From: Megaustenia siamemsis
Lineage: Eukaryota > Mollusca > Gastropoda > Stylommatophora > Ariophantidae
DNA length: 64,000 nt
NCBI GenBank assembly: GCA_032433765.1
Contig: JAVIAB010000008.1
Location: forward strand, 37,583,491 to 37,647,490
Reading direction: 5' to 3'
Shown: piece after piece, positions 1-12,700 of the stretch
Numbering within the stretch: the stretch's first letter is position 1
Layout: every line of letters begins with the position of its first letter
Program-made: the position numbers and the translations under genes
The notes under the pieces: model-generated
Told to the model about the DNA's origin: nothing
What the model saw: the letters and a program-made list of their open reading frames with translations, nothing else
Databases searched by the model: none

Positions 1-260
1 CTGAATAAGATGAGCAACAATTTGGATTCAGGAAAAACAGTGCGACAAAAGAAGCCATATTTAGCATGAGAACATTGATTGAAAAGTACATAGAAGTAAA
101 CAAACCAATATATGCCTGCTTCATAGACTACACCCAAGCTTTCAATAGAGTACATCATAATCAACTTATAGACTTCCTAAAGGATATAAATCTAGACGAC
201 ACAGACATATGACTAATATGTAATTTGTACTGGGAGCAAACAGCAATAATTAAATATAAC

Positions 261-546
261 TAGGAATAGCCACCGCCATAGAATATATAAGGAAACAACA
301 GATAAAATGGTTTGGCCACGTGACAAGACAGAAAGAACAAAACACAACACAACGAGACTAACCTTCAACAAACTTTGTGAGAACACCAGACCCAAGGGTC
401 GACCGCGAAAAAAATGGGTCGATGGAATATTAGAAGTACTAGGAAACATAACAGCAGCAGAGGCGAACAGAAGAGCAAAAGACCGCAAATTATATAACCC
501 CTTGAAGCTGAAATGCAGATGAGGAAGTAAAGAAGAAGAAAAACAA
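261..546 (+). mobile_element. LINE-3 family 3' fragment inserted in the LINE-1 copy
   Basis: An unrelated piece splits the RT domain between KYN and GELYT. It encodes a different LINE C-terminus: IKWFGHVTRQKERTKHNTTR, then RPKGRPRKKWVDGILEVLG and a stop at 520-522, followed by an A/G-rich tail. Related pieces lie at 39184-39396 (+) and about 17046-17440 (-). No clear target duplication is visible. Confidence 0.7.
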
Positions 547-1168
547 GGAGAACTCTACACCAATGGATATAAAAAGAGGAGTAAGACAAGGATGCATCCT
601 ATCACCAAGCTTGTTCAATCTATACACTGAGAAAATCTTTAAAAACATCTCAGATATGTCGAGCTTAAACATTAATGGAAAGATAATCAATAACCTAAGA
701 TATGCTGATGATACTGTTCTACTAGAAGAAAATCCTAAAGACCTACAATTGCTTAATGTGATAAACATAACAAGCAAAAAATGTGGACTAGAAATGAATA
801 TCAAAATGACTAAAACTATGATCATAAACAAAGAAAATTCTCAAGACCTACAAATAAATATCACAGTTGAAGTAATACATCTGGAGACAGTTCAGAGCTA
901 CAACTACCTTGGACATACTATAACCAATGATGGAAAATGTAAAATTGAAATAAACAAAAGAATAGGTATGGCAAAAAGTAATTTTAATGCTATGTAAAAT
1001 ATACTAACAACAAAACAAATAACACCAGGGCTGGAACTAAGAATAGCAAAATGTTACATCTTCTCAATATTCCTGTATGGTGCAGAAACATGGACATTAG
1101 ACAAGAAAACAGAACAGAAAATTGAAGCCTTTGAAATGTGGATATATAGAAGAATAGGTAGAATTGGA

Positions 1169-1317
1169 TTGCACAGAACAGAGACAGATGGCGAGATTTG
1201 ATAAAATATCTTTAAAAGAAAACTGCTAGAACAAAAATTCATATAGGAGAAGGTGTATCTTGGTCTACGCCCTATGGGCCGGTTACGGCTCGAAAGGTCA
1301 ATAGATAGATAGATAGA
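1169..1317 (+). mobile_element. LINE-2 family 3' end nested in the LINE-1 copy, with TSD
   Basis: This 149-base 5'-truncated insert encodes the last residues of LINE-2 (RDGEI-like DRWRDL remnant) and its 3' UTR, which holds gggccggttacggctcgaaa and ends in (GATA)n. It is flanked by a perfect 10-base duplication, tagaattgga, at 1159-1168 and 1318-1327. Removing it restores [11 protein letters not shown] of LINE-1. Confidence 0.85.
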
Positions 1318-1646
1318 TAGAATTGGATGGAAAGAAAAGAAAACAAATGATGAAGTTTTAAAACAACTAAAAATAAAATGAGAACTACTAAACACAATTA
1401 GAACAAGACAAATGAAATTTTTGGGGCATGTTAAAAGACACAACAGCCTACTAAAAGTAATATTGGAAGGGAAAATACAAGGTAAAAGAGGCAGAGGCAG
1501 ACGAAGACTAACATGGACGAGTAACATCAAAAGATGGACAAGTCAATCTATGACGCTCTGCACCATCAAAGCAAGAAACAGAGTAGAATGGCGATCCATG
1601 GATGGTAGCCAACCTTCATTGCGGATACAGCACCCGATGATGATGA

Positions 1647-1648
<2 letters not shown>

Positions 1649-1688
<40 letters not shown>

Positions 1689-1690
1689 GA
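1649..1690. repeat. (AT)n microsatellite
   Basis: A run of alternating AT directly follows the (GAT)n tail of the LINE-1 copy. It separates that copy from the inverted LINE-1 copy starting near 1745. Confidence 0.95.
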
Positions 1691-2202
1691 CAGATGTTTG
1701 GTAACAAGAAACCATGATTTGTCAGTAGTTTGGTAATATGTTTGTGTTTTATAATCATCATCATCATTGACTGCCGTCTACGCATCAAAGGTTGGCTACT
1801 TTGGAGTGCCACTCCGCTGTCTCTTGCTATGATGGTGCCGGTTGTCATAGGCTGACTTGTCCATCTTTTGATGTTATTCGTCTATGTTAGTCTTGGTCTG
1901 CCTCTTTTACCTTGTATTTTCCTCTCCAAGATTACTTTTAGTTGGCTGCCGTGTCTTTTAACATGCCAAAAAATCTAATTTGTCTTGGTTGAACTGTGTT
2001 TAGTAGTTCTCTTTTAATTTTTAATTGTTTTAGGACTTCATCGTTTGTTCTCTTTTCTTTCCATCCAATTCTTCCATTATTGTCTATAAATCCATATTTC
2101 ATAAGCTTCAATTTTCTGTTCTGTTTTCTTGTCTAATGTCCATGTTTATGCATCATACATGAATGATGAGAAGATATAACATTTTGCTATTCTTAGTTTT
2201 AG

Positions 2203-2281
2203 GGTCAAGGCAAAAAAATGCATAAAAATATGAAGCTGCAGTAAAGTTGATTGTAAGGAGAAATAAAAAAAAAAGGAGTTC
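2203..2281. mobile_element. Small A-rich insertion with 12-base TSD
   Basis: About 79 bases, rich in A toward the right end, interrupt the LINE-1 copy. The insert is flanked by tcttagttttag at 2191-2202 and 2282-2293. It is probably a 5'-truncated retroposon; I do not recognise its family. Confidence 0.6.
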
Positions 2282-2429
2282 TCTTAGTTTTAGCCATGGT
2301 GTTATTTGATTTGATGTTAGTATATTTTTCATGGCATTAAAATTACTTTCTGCCTTTTCTATTCTTTTGTGTGTTTCAGTTTTACATTTTCAATCACCAG
2401 TTATTGTAGTATGTCCAAGGTGATTATAG

Positions 2430-2557
2430 GCGCGGGTGTAAGACCGACCACATTACCCCAAAAATCATGTGCCGAAGGTCTGTAAAATTTATGGTCACTA
2501 ACACCATATTCCCTATACGCCACTTGGCATGACGGGGCTACTTTACTTTTTTTTTTT
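2430..2557 (+). mobile_element. SINE-A (my label), 5'-truncated, with TSD
   Basis: This is the 3' part of a tRNA-derived SINE seen full length at 12149-12411. It holds ccccaaaaatcatgtgccg and tatacgccacttggcat and ends in tttactttttt. The flanking duplication aggtgattatag is at 2418-2429 and 2558-2569. Confidence 0.85.
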
Positions 2558-2699
2558 AGGTGATTATAGCTCTGAACTGCTTCCAGGTCTATTCCTTCAA
2601 CTTTGATATCCACTTGTAGCTTTTAGTTTTATAATATATTTATTATAATCATCACTATTCCATATGTATCAATATAAATCATAATTGATCATATCTCTG

Positions 2700-3010
2700 A
2701 ACAACAATGTGCTGCCTCCACAGTTGATGATCAACTCAGACTTCCTACTATTCCCATTCTCTTCTTCAACTCTCTATTATACTTTCCCTCTGTCTCTTCC
2801 TTTTCCTTGATGTTCCCATCGTTACATTATATTTTCACATTTTTTCTCATTAGAGGCCAAAAGATTATTGTATCTTTCAGATGGGTGTAATGAGCTTTTC
2901 CTTACCCTTGGCCTTATTTAGAATATTCTCATCACTCTATTTTTAGCTCCCCATAGTATTCTCTTCATTCTTCTGTAAAATAAAATTGCTGCTGTAGCCA
3001 CAAAAGATTT
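2700..3010 (-). mobile_element. Diverged LINE-5-like C-terminal fragment
   Basis: The plus-strand text (attcttctgtaaaataaaat, tctcattagaggccaaaaga) is a worn version of the antisense LINE-5 region at 32400-32640. On the minus strand this is the RRMLRI..GHxMRR part of an RTE-like ORF. No open frame is left. Confidence 0.55.
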
Positions 3011-3299
3011 TTGTTTCTTCCAAAAACCACTCCCAGAACACTCAAGTCAAATTAAAAATACATTTCAAGTTTTGCAACAAAATGATGATGGAGATGTGAC
3101 CAGTGTAAACAATATCTGAAAAAAATAAATGTTAAAGATGTGGAGTTAGACGTGTGAGGGAATAGCAGCATTTAGAAAACAGCAGAGGGCATAGGTCACT
3201 TAGGAGACACTGTGGAAAATAGAAGTAATGAGAGAAATGAAAGTGAAAATAAATGACAGCAAAACATGAAAAGTAAAAGTCACAACATAGAGGTGTTAT

Positions 3300-3900
3300 A
3301 AATAGGCATATAAGGAATTGTAAAAGAGCTTAAAGAGAAACACACATATTTATTTGAATAATATGACAAGAGAAGCAGAAAAAGCAGCCAGAGAGAACAA
3401 TATGAAGGGCCTGTACAATATCACCAAGAAGTTATCAAAACAGAACATGCAGGATAGATAAGCCCATCAAAACCAAAGATGGTAATATGTTAACGTAGAA
3501 AGAAGAAAAGTTAAAAAAGTGGGCTGACCATTTCAGGAATATCCACCATAGACTGCCACCTGCACAATTAGTGAATATATCATTGCCAGAAGATATACTT
3601 GATATTAACACAGAACCCTGAAGCAGAGCAGAAACCAAAGACGTCTTATAGGACCAGATGGCATCACTGCAAAGATACTATTGGCAAACACAGAAATGAG
3701 AGAAGCTCACATCGTTGTTAGACAAGATTTGGGAAGAAGAGAGCTTACCAGATGACTGGAAATATCTTTACAACTTCCAAAAAACAGGAGCTATCTGAAT
3801 GTAAGAATTCTAGGAGTGTCTTTCTGCTTTTTGTGCCTAGCAAGATCTTCAGCAGAATTGTGCTAAATAGGATTAAAACATCAGTAAATAAAAAATTAAG
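3300..3900 (+). mobile_element. RTE-like LINE fragment: linker and start of reverse transcriptase
   Basis: Conceptual translation across frames gives AARENNMKGLYNITKKLSK, then GPDGITAKILLANTEMRE, LDKIWEEESLPDDWK, LSECKNSRS and VPSKIFSRIVLNRIK. This is the typical order of the endonuclease-RT linker and RT motifs 0-2 in RTE-like LINEs. Frameshifts and stops show decay. Confidence 0.8.
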
Positions 3901-4302
3901 TTTATTTGTTTTGTTTCTTCTTTACTGCTTCTTTAACTTTGATATCATTTCAACTTTTTCCTTTCTTTCATTTTCCACATAATTTTTTAGGGAAGTTAAG
4001 TGAGATGGTTCTGTATTTCTTCTATTCCTCCTCAATGCTGCCCACTCAAGTGATAGTTGTTTAAATACTGTCTGTACTTTTTGTTGCAATTGTACTTTAT
4101 TGTCTTCTTGCTTTTGTTGTTATCTTGATTAATTCTGTGTTTTAGATGTTTTTATTTTCTGTTATTTAAGTTATGACCTTTTTTGCTCTAAGCTCTACTA
4201 CTACTAGGGTGTGTGATCAGTGCCAAGTAGACCATTAGGGATTACTCTTTCATCAAGAATTCTGAATTTTCCTATGCTCTTGTTAATGTTTAATCAGTCT
4301 GA

Positions 4303-4815
4303 TATTTGATAGTGGTGTCATTCAATTTATGATAGTGGTGTCATTAAATTTATAATAGTGGTGTCATTTGATTTATGATGGTGGTGTCTTTTAATTTAAT
4401 TTATGATAGTGGTGTCATTCAATTAATGATGGTGGTGTCATTCAATTAATGATGGTGGTGTTATTCAATTAATGATGGTGGTGTTATTCAATTTATGATA
4501 GTGGTGTCATTCAATTTATGATGGTGGTGTTATCCAATTTATGATGGTGGTGTCATTCAATTAATGATGGTGGTGTCATTCAATTAATTATGGTGGTGTC
4601 ATTCAATTTATGATGCTGGTGTCATTCAATTTATGATGGTGATGTCATTTAACTTACGACAGTGGTGTCATTAAATTTATTATGGTGGTGTTATTTAATT
4701 TATAATGCTGGTGTCATTTAATTTATCATGGTTGTATTTTTCAATTTATGGTGGCAGTGTAATTAAATTTATGATGTTGGTGTCATTCAATTTATGATGA
4801 TAGTCCTATTCAGTT
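4303..4815. repeat. ~23-bp minisatellite
   Basis: About 20 degenerate copies of gatagtggtgtcattcaatt plus about three bases. Divergence between units is high, so the array looks old. Confidence 0.9.
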
Positions 4816-4829
4816 TATACCATGTATAA

Positions 4830-6702
4830 TGTGAGTTTCTGTGGTAAAAAATGTGTTGGTAATACTATAAATTATAATGGTTACATAGGTCCAATGTTCT
4901 ATGTCCATTCTTTTTTCCTTTGCAGCATATGGTCCAAGGAATTTTTCATACTCATAGAGAGAATAAAGAAGAATTAAGTAAGATATAGCAACATACTATG
5001 TTGCTCCATACCCATAATCTATAAATGAACCCTTTTGATTGGGTTAAAGGCAGTTTTTCTACATCAGTTACATTACCAGCATGAAAGTCACTTCTTTGTA
5101 AGGATATTCTAGTGACATGACTGTTTTCTTCAGTTGTCTCTGCACCAAAAGCTTCTTGCTATGAATCCTTTTTGTTCTGTTCATGGAATCAGTTTCACTG
5201 TAGTTGGGAATTCCCTATATCCCGTACAGTCATGACACAGATCCCGCCAAAACACAATGGTAAATTCTTTTGAATCCTTACTGTTGTCTGCTATTGGTCC
5301 ATCTGTTAATGTTACTCTACAACCAGAAATGTTATCTTCTCATTTTTGTCTTTCCAACCTTGATCTGTAGAATGAACTTCAAAATAGTTGCTGATAATGG
5401 CAAAAAGGTTTATTTGATCTAATCATCTCCTCAAATCACAGATGGTAGCAAGAGGCAGAAAACAGGAAGAGAACGGCTGCATCCATTGATTGAGCCCCTA
5501 TGCCTCATCAAGTCTGTGGATAGACCAGATCAGACAAATCATTACTTCCTCTAATGCTTATTGTATTATTCTTAATCAGTTTAAGCTGTTTCATTTGTTT
5601 GCCTTTCGTTCCTTGCATCTTTACCTATCTGTATGTCTACATTCTTATTCTTGATAATCAGGAAGAGAAGGCGAGTCTTGTTCATGGTGTGAGAAGAAAT
5701 AACCAGACAACCATGCAGCAAATACTCACATGGAAACAACAGGAGACAAAATGAAGCCAATTTCATGAGACTTTGATAAGAGAGAAACAAATATTTACTC
5801 TAGTCTTGTTGTTCCTGGTAGGTTGAAAATGGGGTAGAAATAAAAGCTTCATGTCAGATGGTTCAAGCTATTGCCCTTCCAGTGTTATCAGACTTTGTAC
5901 AGGACTCACGGTGTATCTCATCACAGATAAGCAAACTTATCAATTTCATAACAGCAAGTAAATAGCCATGGACTATGCATAATGGGAATGCTGCCCTGCA
6001 AAGTACAGCAAGATATGTAGATCACTGACTGCTTTGTCAATCCTTGGCTAAGGAGAAGAAGAAGATGAGGAGACTTTATACTCATTTGGACAAAGTGTTT
6101 CACCGCACAGGGTCTAAAAACAGTCGGTGACTCAACTGACAACTTGTGTCAGGATCAGTGTGTTAGTACTGATCAAGGTCCTACTCACAACTGTGACCTT
6201 TGAAACAGATTAACCAGTCTGGTGAAGCACATAGGGATTAGAGGGTAAAGACAAACCTGATAACCAAACGTTTCACCAAAGTTGGATGTGTTGACATATA
6301 AGGTACATGTGTTACAGCTTTCATGTACATTGCCTTCGAAAGATTATGAACATCAAATGTCAAGACAAACTAACATTAAGTGGACATTGTGTTGCAAGTT
6401 TCCAGCACAGTTGCTCAATTTATACCTTTTGGCCCAACACATCGATTGTCAGCATGATATTTTTGGGTACTGGGTTGCCTTCCCACATCGATGCCTACTC
6501 ATTTGATCAGACTGGATGGACAGTCTGTTTCCTGGGGGACCATTGAGAGGTGGAATTGGGTCTGGATCAGCTTTGTATGAGTTGTTGGTACCAATTTTTT
6601 TTCTTCTATCAAAGTGTTTTCTCTACAATTATTTATTAATATTGAAAGTATAATATGCTCACTGTAAATACGTCCAACTTATCCTATGATACTATTCAAC
6701 AG
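4830..6702. other. No recognisable gene or repeat
   Basis: This is upstream intron or flank of the ISOC1-like gene. I searched it for the N-terminal ISOC exon (catalytic Asp, DIQ/DVQ motif) and found none. A minus-strand stretch near 5190-5340 stays open for ~50 codons but matches nothing I know. Confidence 0.5.
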
Positions 6703-6750
6703 ATTGAGGCATCACGTATATTGGACATTCCACTGATAGCAACAGAACAG
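6703..6750 (+). CDS. ISOC1: ISOC1-like exon a ([16 protein letters not shown])
   Basis: The exon has 48 bases and 16 codons, preceded by ttcaacag and followed by gtaaat. It encodes the beta-strand segment that ends in the family's conserved TEQ. It is short, but it joins in phase to the next exon to give TEQ-YPKGLG, the exact family motif. Confidence 0.85.
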
Positions 6751-9700
6751 GTAAATATTTTTATGAAATGTATTTATTAAATGCTTTGGATCTCCTACAT
6801 AAGTAGCCAGGTAAAGGTAAAGCCAGGTATTTCCTTTCATTCTATTGTTTAATTTATGTAAACTTCTATATTTATTCCGGTGTACATTTTCTGAAAAAAA
6901 AAAATTAAATTTACTTCAGGAAACTGTGAATAATATTAATCTACACAAAAATATTATGTTTACTAATACTAAATGTAAAAAATACATTTTCCCAGAATTC
7001 ATGGAATCAAGTTTACATAACTGAGAGAAGTAATACTTATATACGTTATTATTGCAGTGTATTATAACTGTTATATTTTTTGGCTTTATTAAATATTACT
7101 GTTGGCTACATTTTTTGTTATCACTGTGACTCCTTAATATTCTATTCTATATTTCATGTTGATTTGTTATTTGAGCTAACAGACTCTGTGCTCCTACTGC
7201 TCGGTCCAATGTTACATAACGACATGTGCAAGTAGATCACTTGGTTCATCAAAACATATAAGTTCACATGTTGCTGAATAAAAAAAAAACAATATAGTCA
7301 ACACAAAAATATGAGAAATAGTTTTTTGAAAATGTACAGGGAGATCCAAAAGTCTAGTTACCTACCTTGATTTTTTTGTAAAGCTGTGCAGTTATTTTCC
7401 ATATTTCATTTGACACGCCTGATATTGACTGTAAACATCCAGAATATTAGTGTGAACACCACCATTGTTGTGGTGCCATGTTCTGTGGGAAATTTTATGA
7501 AGCGTGGGCTGGGTGATTGTCCTTGTTGTGCATCCTTCATGCACTTTCCAGTATGTGGACGCACATGAGTCCATATGGCTCTTGCAAGAAGATGTTCATG
7601 AGTCTATACACTTGCAAGAAGATGTTCATGAGTCTTTACACTTACAAGATGATGTTTGTGAGTCTATACACTTACAAGATGATGTTTGTGAGTCTATACA
7701 CATACAAGATGATGTTTGTGAGTCCATACACTTGTAAGAAGATGTTCATGAGTCCATACACTTGCAAGAAGATGTTCATGAGTCCATACACTTGCAAGAA
7801 GATGTTCATGAGACCATACACTTACAAGAAGATGTTCATGAGTCCATACACTTACAAGATGATGTTTGTGAGTCCATACACTTACAATATGATGTTTGTG
7901 AGTCTATACACTTACAAGGTGATGTTTATGAGTCCATACAATGGTAAGAAGATGTATGTGAGTCTATACACTTGTAAGAAGATGTTCATGAGTCCATACA
8001 CTTGCAAGAAGATGTTTGTGAGTTTATACATTTACAAGAAGATGTTCATGAGTCCATACATTTACAAGATGATGTTTGTGAGTCTATACACTTACAAGAT
8101 GATGTTTGTGAGTCTATACACATACAAGATGATGTTTGTGAGTCCATACACTTATAAGAAGATGTTCATGAGTCCATACACTTGCAAGAAGATGTTCATG
8201 AGTCTATACACTTACAAGAAGATGTTCATGAGTCCATACATTTACAAGATGATGTTTGTGAGTCCATACACTTGCAAGATGATGTTTGTGAGTCTTTACA
8301 CTTACAAGATGATGTTTGTGAGTCTTTACACTTACAAGATGATGTTTGTGAGTCTATACACTTACAAGATGATGTTTGTGAGTCTATACACATACAAGAT
8401 GATGTTTGTGAGTCCATACACTTGCAAGAAGATGTTCATGAGTCCATACACTTGCAAGAAGATGTTCATGAGACCATAAACTTACAAGAAGATGTTCATT
8501 AGTCCATACACTTACAAGATGATGTTTCTGAGTCAATACACTTACAAGATGATGTTGGTGAGTCCATACACTCTGCAAGAAGATGTTCATGAGTCCATAC
8601 GCTTGCAAGAAGATGTTTATGAGTCCATACACTTGCAAGAAGATGTTCATGAGTCCATACACTTGCAAGAAGATGTTCATGAGTCCATACACTTGTAAGA
8701 TGTTCATGAGTCCATACACTTGTAAGATGTTCATGAGTCCATACACTTGTAAGAAGATGTTCATGAGTCCATACACTTGTAAGAAGATGTTCATGAGTCC
8801 ATACACTTGTAAGATGTTCATGAGTCCATACACTTGCATGAACATGTTCATGAGTTCATACACTTGTAAGAAGATGTTCATGAGTCCATACACTTGTAAG
8901 AAGATGTTCATGAGTTCATACACTTGCAAGAAGATGTTCATGAGTTCATACACTTGTAAGAAGATGTTTGTGAGTCCATACACTTGCAAGAAGATGTTCA
9001 TGAGTCCATACACTTGTAAGAAGATGTTTGTGAGTCCATACACTTGTAAGAAGATGTTCATGAGTTCATACACTTGCAAGAAGATGTTCATGAGTCCATA
9101 CACTTGTAAGAAGATGTTTGTGAGTCCATACACTTGTAAGAAGATGTTTGTGAGTCCATACACTTGTAAGAAGATGTTTGTGAGTCCATACACTTGTAAG
9201 AAGATGTTCATGAGTTCATACACTTGCAAGAAGAAGTTTGTGAGTCCATACGCTTGCAAGATGTTCATGAGTCCATACTTACAAGATGTTCATGAGTCCA
9301 TACACTTGCAAGATGTTCATGAGTCCATAGACTTGCAAGAAGATGTTCATGAGTCCATAGACTTGCAAGAAGATGTTCATGAGTCCATACACTTGCAAGA
9401 TGTTCATGAGTCTATACACTTGGAAGAAGATGTTCATGAGTCCATACACTTGCAAGATGTTCATGAGTCTATACACTTGGAAGATGTTCATGAATCTATA
9501 CACTTGCAAGATGTTCATTAGTCTGTACACTTGGAAGAAGATGTTCATGAGTCCATACACTTGCAAGATGTTCATGAGTCTATACACTTGGAAGAAGATG
9601 TTCATGAATCTATACACTTGCAAGATGTTCATTAGTCTGTACACTTGGAAGAAGATGTTCATGAGTCCATACACTTGCAAGATGTTCATGAGTCTATACA

Positions 9701-12700
9701 CTTGGAAGAAGATGTTCATGAGTCTATACACTTGGAAGAAGATGTTCATGAGTCTAAACACTTGGAAGAAGATGTTCATGAGTCCATACACTTGCAAGAT
9801 GTTCATGAGTCTATACACTTGGAAGAAGATGTTCATGAGTCCATACACTTGCAAGAAGACATTCATGAATCTATACACTTGCAAGAAGACATTCTTTCAC
9901 ACAAAAGGAACTTGTATTAGCCATCTCAAACAAAATATGGAAAATGAATGCATATTTGCACAAAAAAACCCAGTGGGTGACAAGATTTTAGGATTTCACT
10001 GTAAAGTCTTTTCATTGAGTTTCATAAATTTAACATTTTATCTTGCAAGTAGCAAAGTTTTTAGTGTGCTTGCCTATGTATAACTTGGGTCTGAATTCAG
10101 TTTGCTCAATGTGGCAATATTTTGTTCTGATTGACATAGTTTTATGGTTCACACAGCCTCATAAAATGGGTACAAGAATTTGTATTTGGGAAAGTAAGGT
10201 GATCCGGTGATTGTGACCACATCATAACCACATAAATATGATCATAAATGTGAAAATGATAATGAAAAATATGGGCATTAACATTATATAATTACCCATA
10301 GTGTTGCAAAGTATAGTAAGTATTCTTTTAATGCATTCCCAAGCCACAACCATTTTTCACATATTTTAAAAAATTTGAAATAGCAGGTGAGGAAGCAAAT
10401 GAAAATTGATCTAATGCATGCAGTTTGTTTAGACAATTTGCTCAGGAAATAGGAAAAGTGGTTGCATAAGAAAATTACAAGGTTTTGTGGAAATTACTGC
10501 AGAAATGTCAATAAATTAAAAGCTGCTAAAACTTGCTCCAAAGTTCTAAACATCAATAACTAGAGCCAGTTTTTGTGGTTCGTGGTACAGAATGTGTTAA
10601 AATCAATTATTTATTTACATATGTATTAAATTTCTTCATAGATGCAATATAAAATGTTCATTTATATTCATTAAACAGATTGTTCAATAAAATTGTTCAT
10701 TTATTTTCATCACATTGATTATCATTATAATGGGCTTTGTCAACTCATGTAAATAATTAAATTCAGTTCAGCTTCCTTTCAGAATATTTCTTGTGTTTAC
10801 TCTGATTTGTGTTTGAGTTAATAACATATAATTAAACTTCAAATGTTAGAGCTATAACTTGGACTTGTAACATTTTTTAAATGAATGCAGAGCATTGTTT
10901 ACTTTCTTTCTTATGAGTGTTTGCATGTTTGTTTATTAGTATCCGTTAACTTGTACATTTTTATTATTTGTTTAAATATAGATACTCCAGATGTCTAGAA
11001 AAAAACTGTGCCAAAATTAAATGTGATCAAAGCATCTGGTATTTTCTCAAAAATGTTCTGTAATTAAACTATTTGTGCTGAGTGCATAACTCATTAAAGG
11101 AACTTCGTACATTTAGGGAAAAAAGGGATAATAACTGAACTTGTGCATTTTATGCGTGTAAGTACAGCATTACTTACTTTGTAAGTTTTTTTTTTTTTTT
11201 TCACTAGTGTCCCATAACTTGAACTTGTAAATTATCTTTATGTAAGAGCAACATCTTTTACTTTCTCTTGATTTTTTGTTTATTAGTGCCCCAGAACTTG
11301 TAAATTATCTTTATATGCAAGCACATTGTTTGCATTCTAGTGTTTGCTTTTTTGTTGTTTATGAACGCCCTAAAATGTATAATTGCCTGTTTTGAAACAC
11401 AACAGTTCACTTTAATTTTTATATTTTTGTTTCTTTATAATTAGTACCCCAAAGGTCTAGGAAGTACTGTACCAGAGGTGAATGTGACCAGAGCTGTTGG
11501 AGTTTTTCCAAAGACAAAGTTCAGTATGTTGATTCCAGAGGTGGAGGAGAAGATGAGGACACTGTGTGGAGGGAATGTACATCATGTTATTTTGTGTGGG
11601 GTAGAGGTGAGTGTTTTTGTTGGATTGTTGTAGTTTAATTTATTTATTGGAGTTGCTGTAGCTTTGAGGTAAGGTGTCCATCTTATAGCCAGAAGGTGTT
11701 TGGTTCAAATAACATTATGGAGCAATCTTGTTTTTTTTTTCCCCATTGACCCATGAACTTAATGTATGTGAGATTAAGTACTTTATCCTATCGGAGATGA
11801 AGAGTTAAAAAGAGGTCCTGTATTGAAGTTTCAAACAAATAAAAGAACTCTTAGCAGCTGAAAATAAAAATGAATAGAATTATATGCCATTGTCCATGCT
11901 AAATTAAAATAATATAAAAATAAAACTTCCTACCACGTTCATGATATTAACCACTTTTATTAACTTTTCCTGGGTGCCCTTGCTTGTGTTATGGAGTTTA
12001 TGTATAGCATTAAGATCTTCCTGTGTTACCATGAAAGAGTTTGGAATGGTCATGGACATTGTCCAAGTATGGAGAAAATAATCCTCACATTGACAAACTA
12101 TAAAAGATTATATCACTTGACTTTGTGGAGCAGTTAGTGCACTTCTGTTAAAAAAAAAAAAGTAAAGTGCCCCCATCATGCCAAGTGGCGTATAGGGAAT
12201 ATGATGTTAGTGACCATATATTTTACAGACCTTCGGCACATGATTTTTGGGGTAATGTGATCGGTATTACACCCGTGCCACTTTACTTTCCCAGAAAAAA
12301 ATCCAGTACCCATTTAAGGCTGGGTGAACCTGGAAGCCGTCAGTTGGGATCGAACCCTACCTCTTGTCCTTTGTAGTCCAGTTCACTAACCACTGAGCTA
12401 TCACAGCTCCCAGTGCACTTCTGTGGTAGGGTAATATTATTTTTACAGACAATTTATCTGTAGTTATCGACCATATTGAGGAGTCTTGGAATGAAGACCT
12501 GAATTATCTAAGACCTACACTACAAACTATGCCATCAATGAAGAAGAAATATAGGATCATGAATCTAAAACCATGACCCAATAACGCATATAGGATCACG
12601 AATCTAAAACCATGTCCCAATAACGCATATAGGATCATGAATCTAAAACCATGACCCAATAACGCATATAGGATCATGAGTCTAAAACCATGTCCCAATA

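Larger units (their letters stand above)
1..1648 (+). mobile_element. LINE-1 family (my label): RTE-like non-LTR retrotransposon, decayed 3' half
   Basis: The window opens inside a reverse transcriptase domain (FGFRKNSATKEAIF, then CFIDYTQAFNRV). After an insertion at 261-546 it resumes with RGVRQGCILSPSLFNLY and the catalytic YADD (701-712). It continues through [20 protein letters not shown], an insertion at 1169-1317, and the C-terminal [26 protein letters not shown] region, ending in a (GAT)n tail near 1640. Stops at 210, 996 and 1378 and frame slips show it is dead. The C-terminal pattern resembles RTE/BovB-type LINEs; clade placement is inference. Confidence 0.85.
1745..2640 (-). mobile_element. 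LINE-1 family 3' portion, inverted, with two nested insertions
   Basis: The minus strand carries the LINE-1 C-terminal coding region from the (GAT)n tail at 1755 to about 2640 (VEGIDLEAVQSYN matches IHLETVQSYN of the first copy). It is interrupted by stops and by two insertions with target duplications: a ~79-base piece at 2203-2281 and SINE-A at 2430-2557. It lies tail to tail with the copy at 1-1648. Confidence 0.8.

Noticed and set aside
5188..5340. Minus-strand ~50-codon open stretch as a gene fragment
   Set aside because: No recognised family, no splice signals and stops on both sides. Kept only as a note.
7517..9521. Long open frames ([10 protein letters not shown] and similar repeats) as a novel repetitive protein gene
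   Set aside because: They arise in several frames and both strands because the unit is 30 or 27 bases. The region lies inside an ISOC1 intron, with no start context, signal peptide or flanking exon.
7560..9896. Possible CRISPR array because of regular 30-base repeats
   Set aside because: There are no spacers. The repeats are contiguous, and the context is a eukaryotic intron.
12361..12411. tRNA gene candidate on the minus strand (gatagctcagtggttagtga)
   Set aside because: The A/B boxes belong to the head of SINE-A, which has a body, a T-rich tail and a TSD. It does not fold as an intact tRNA with a terminal CCA-ready stem.
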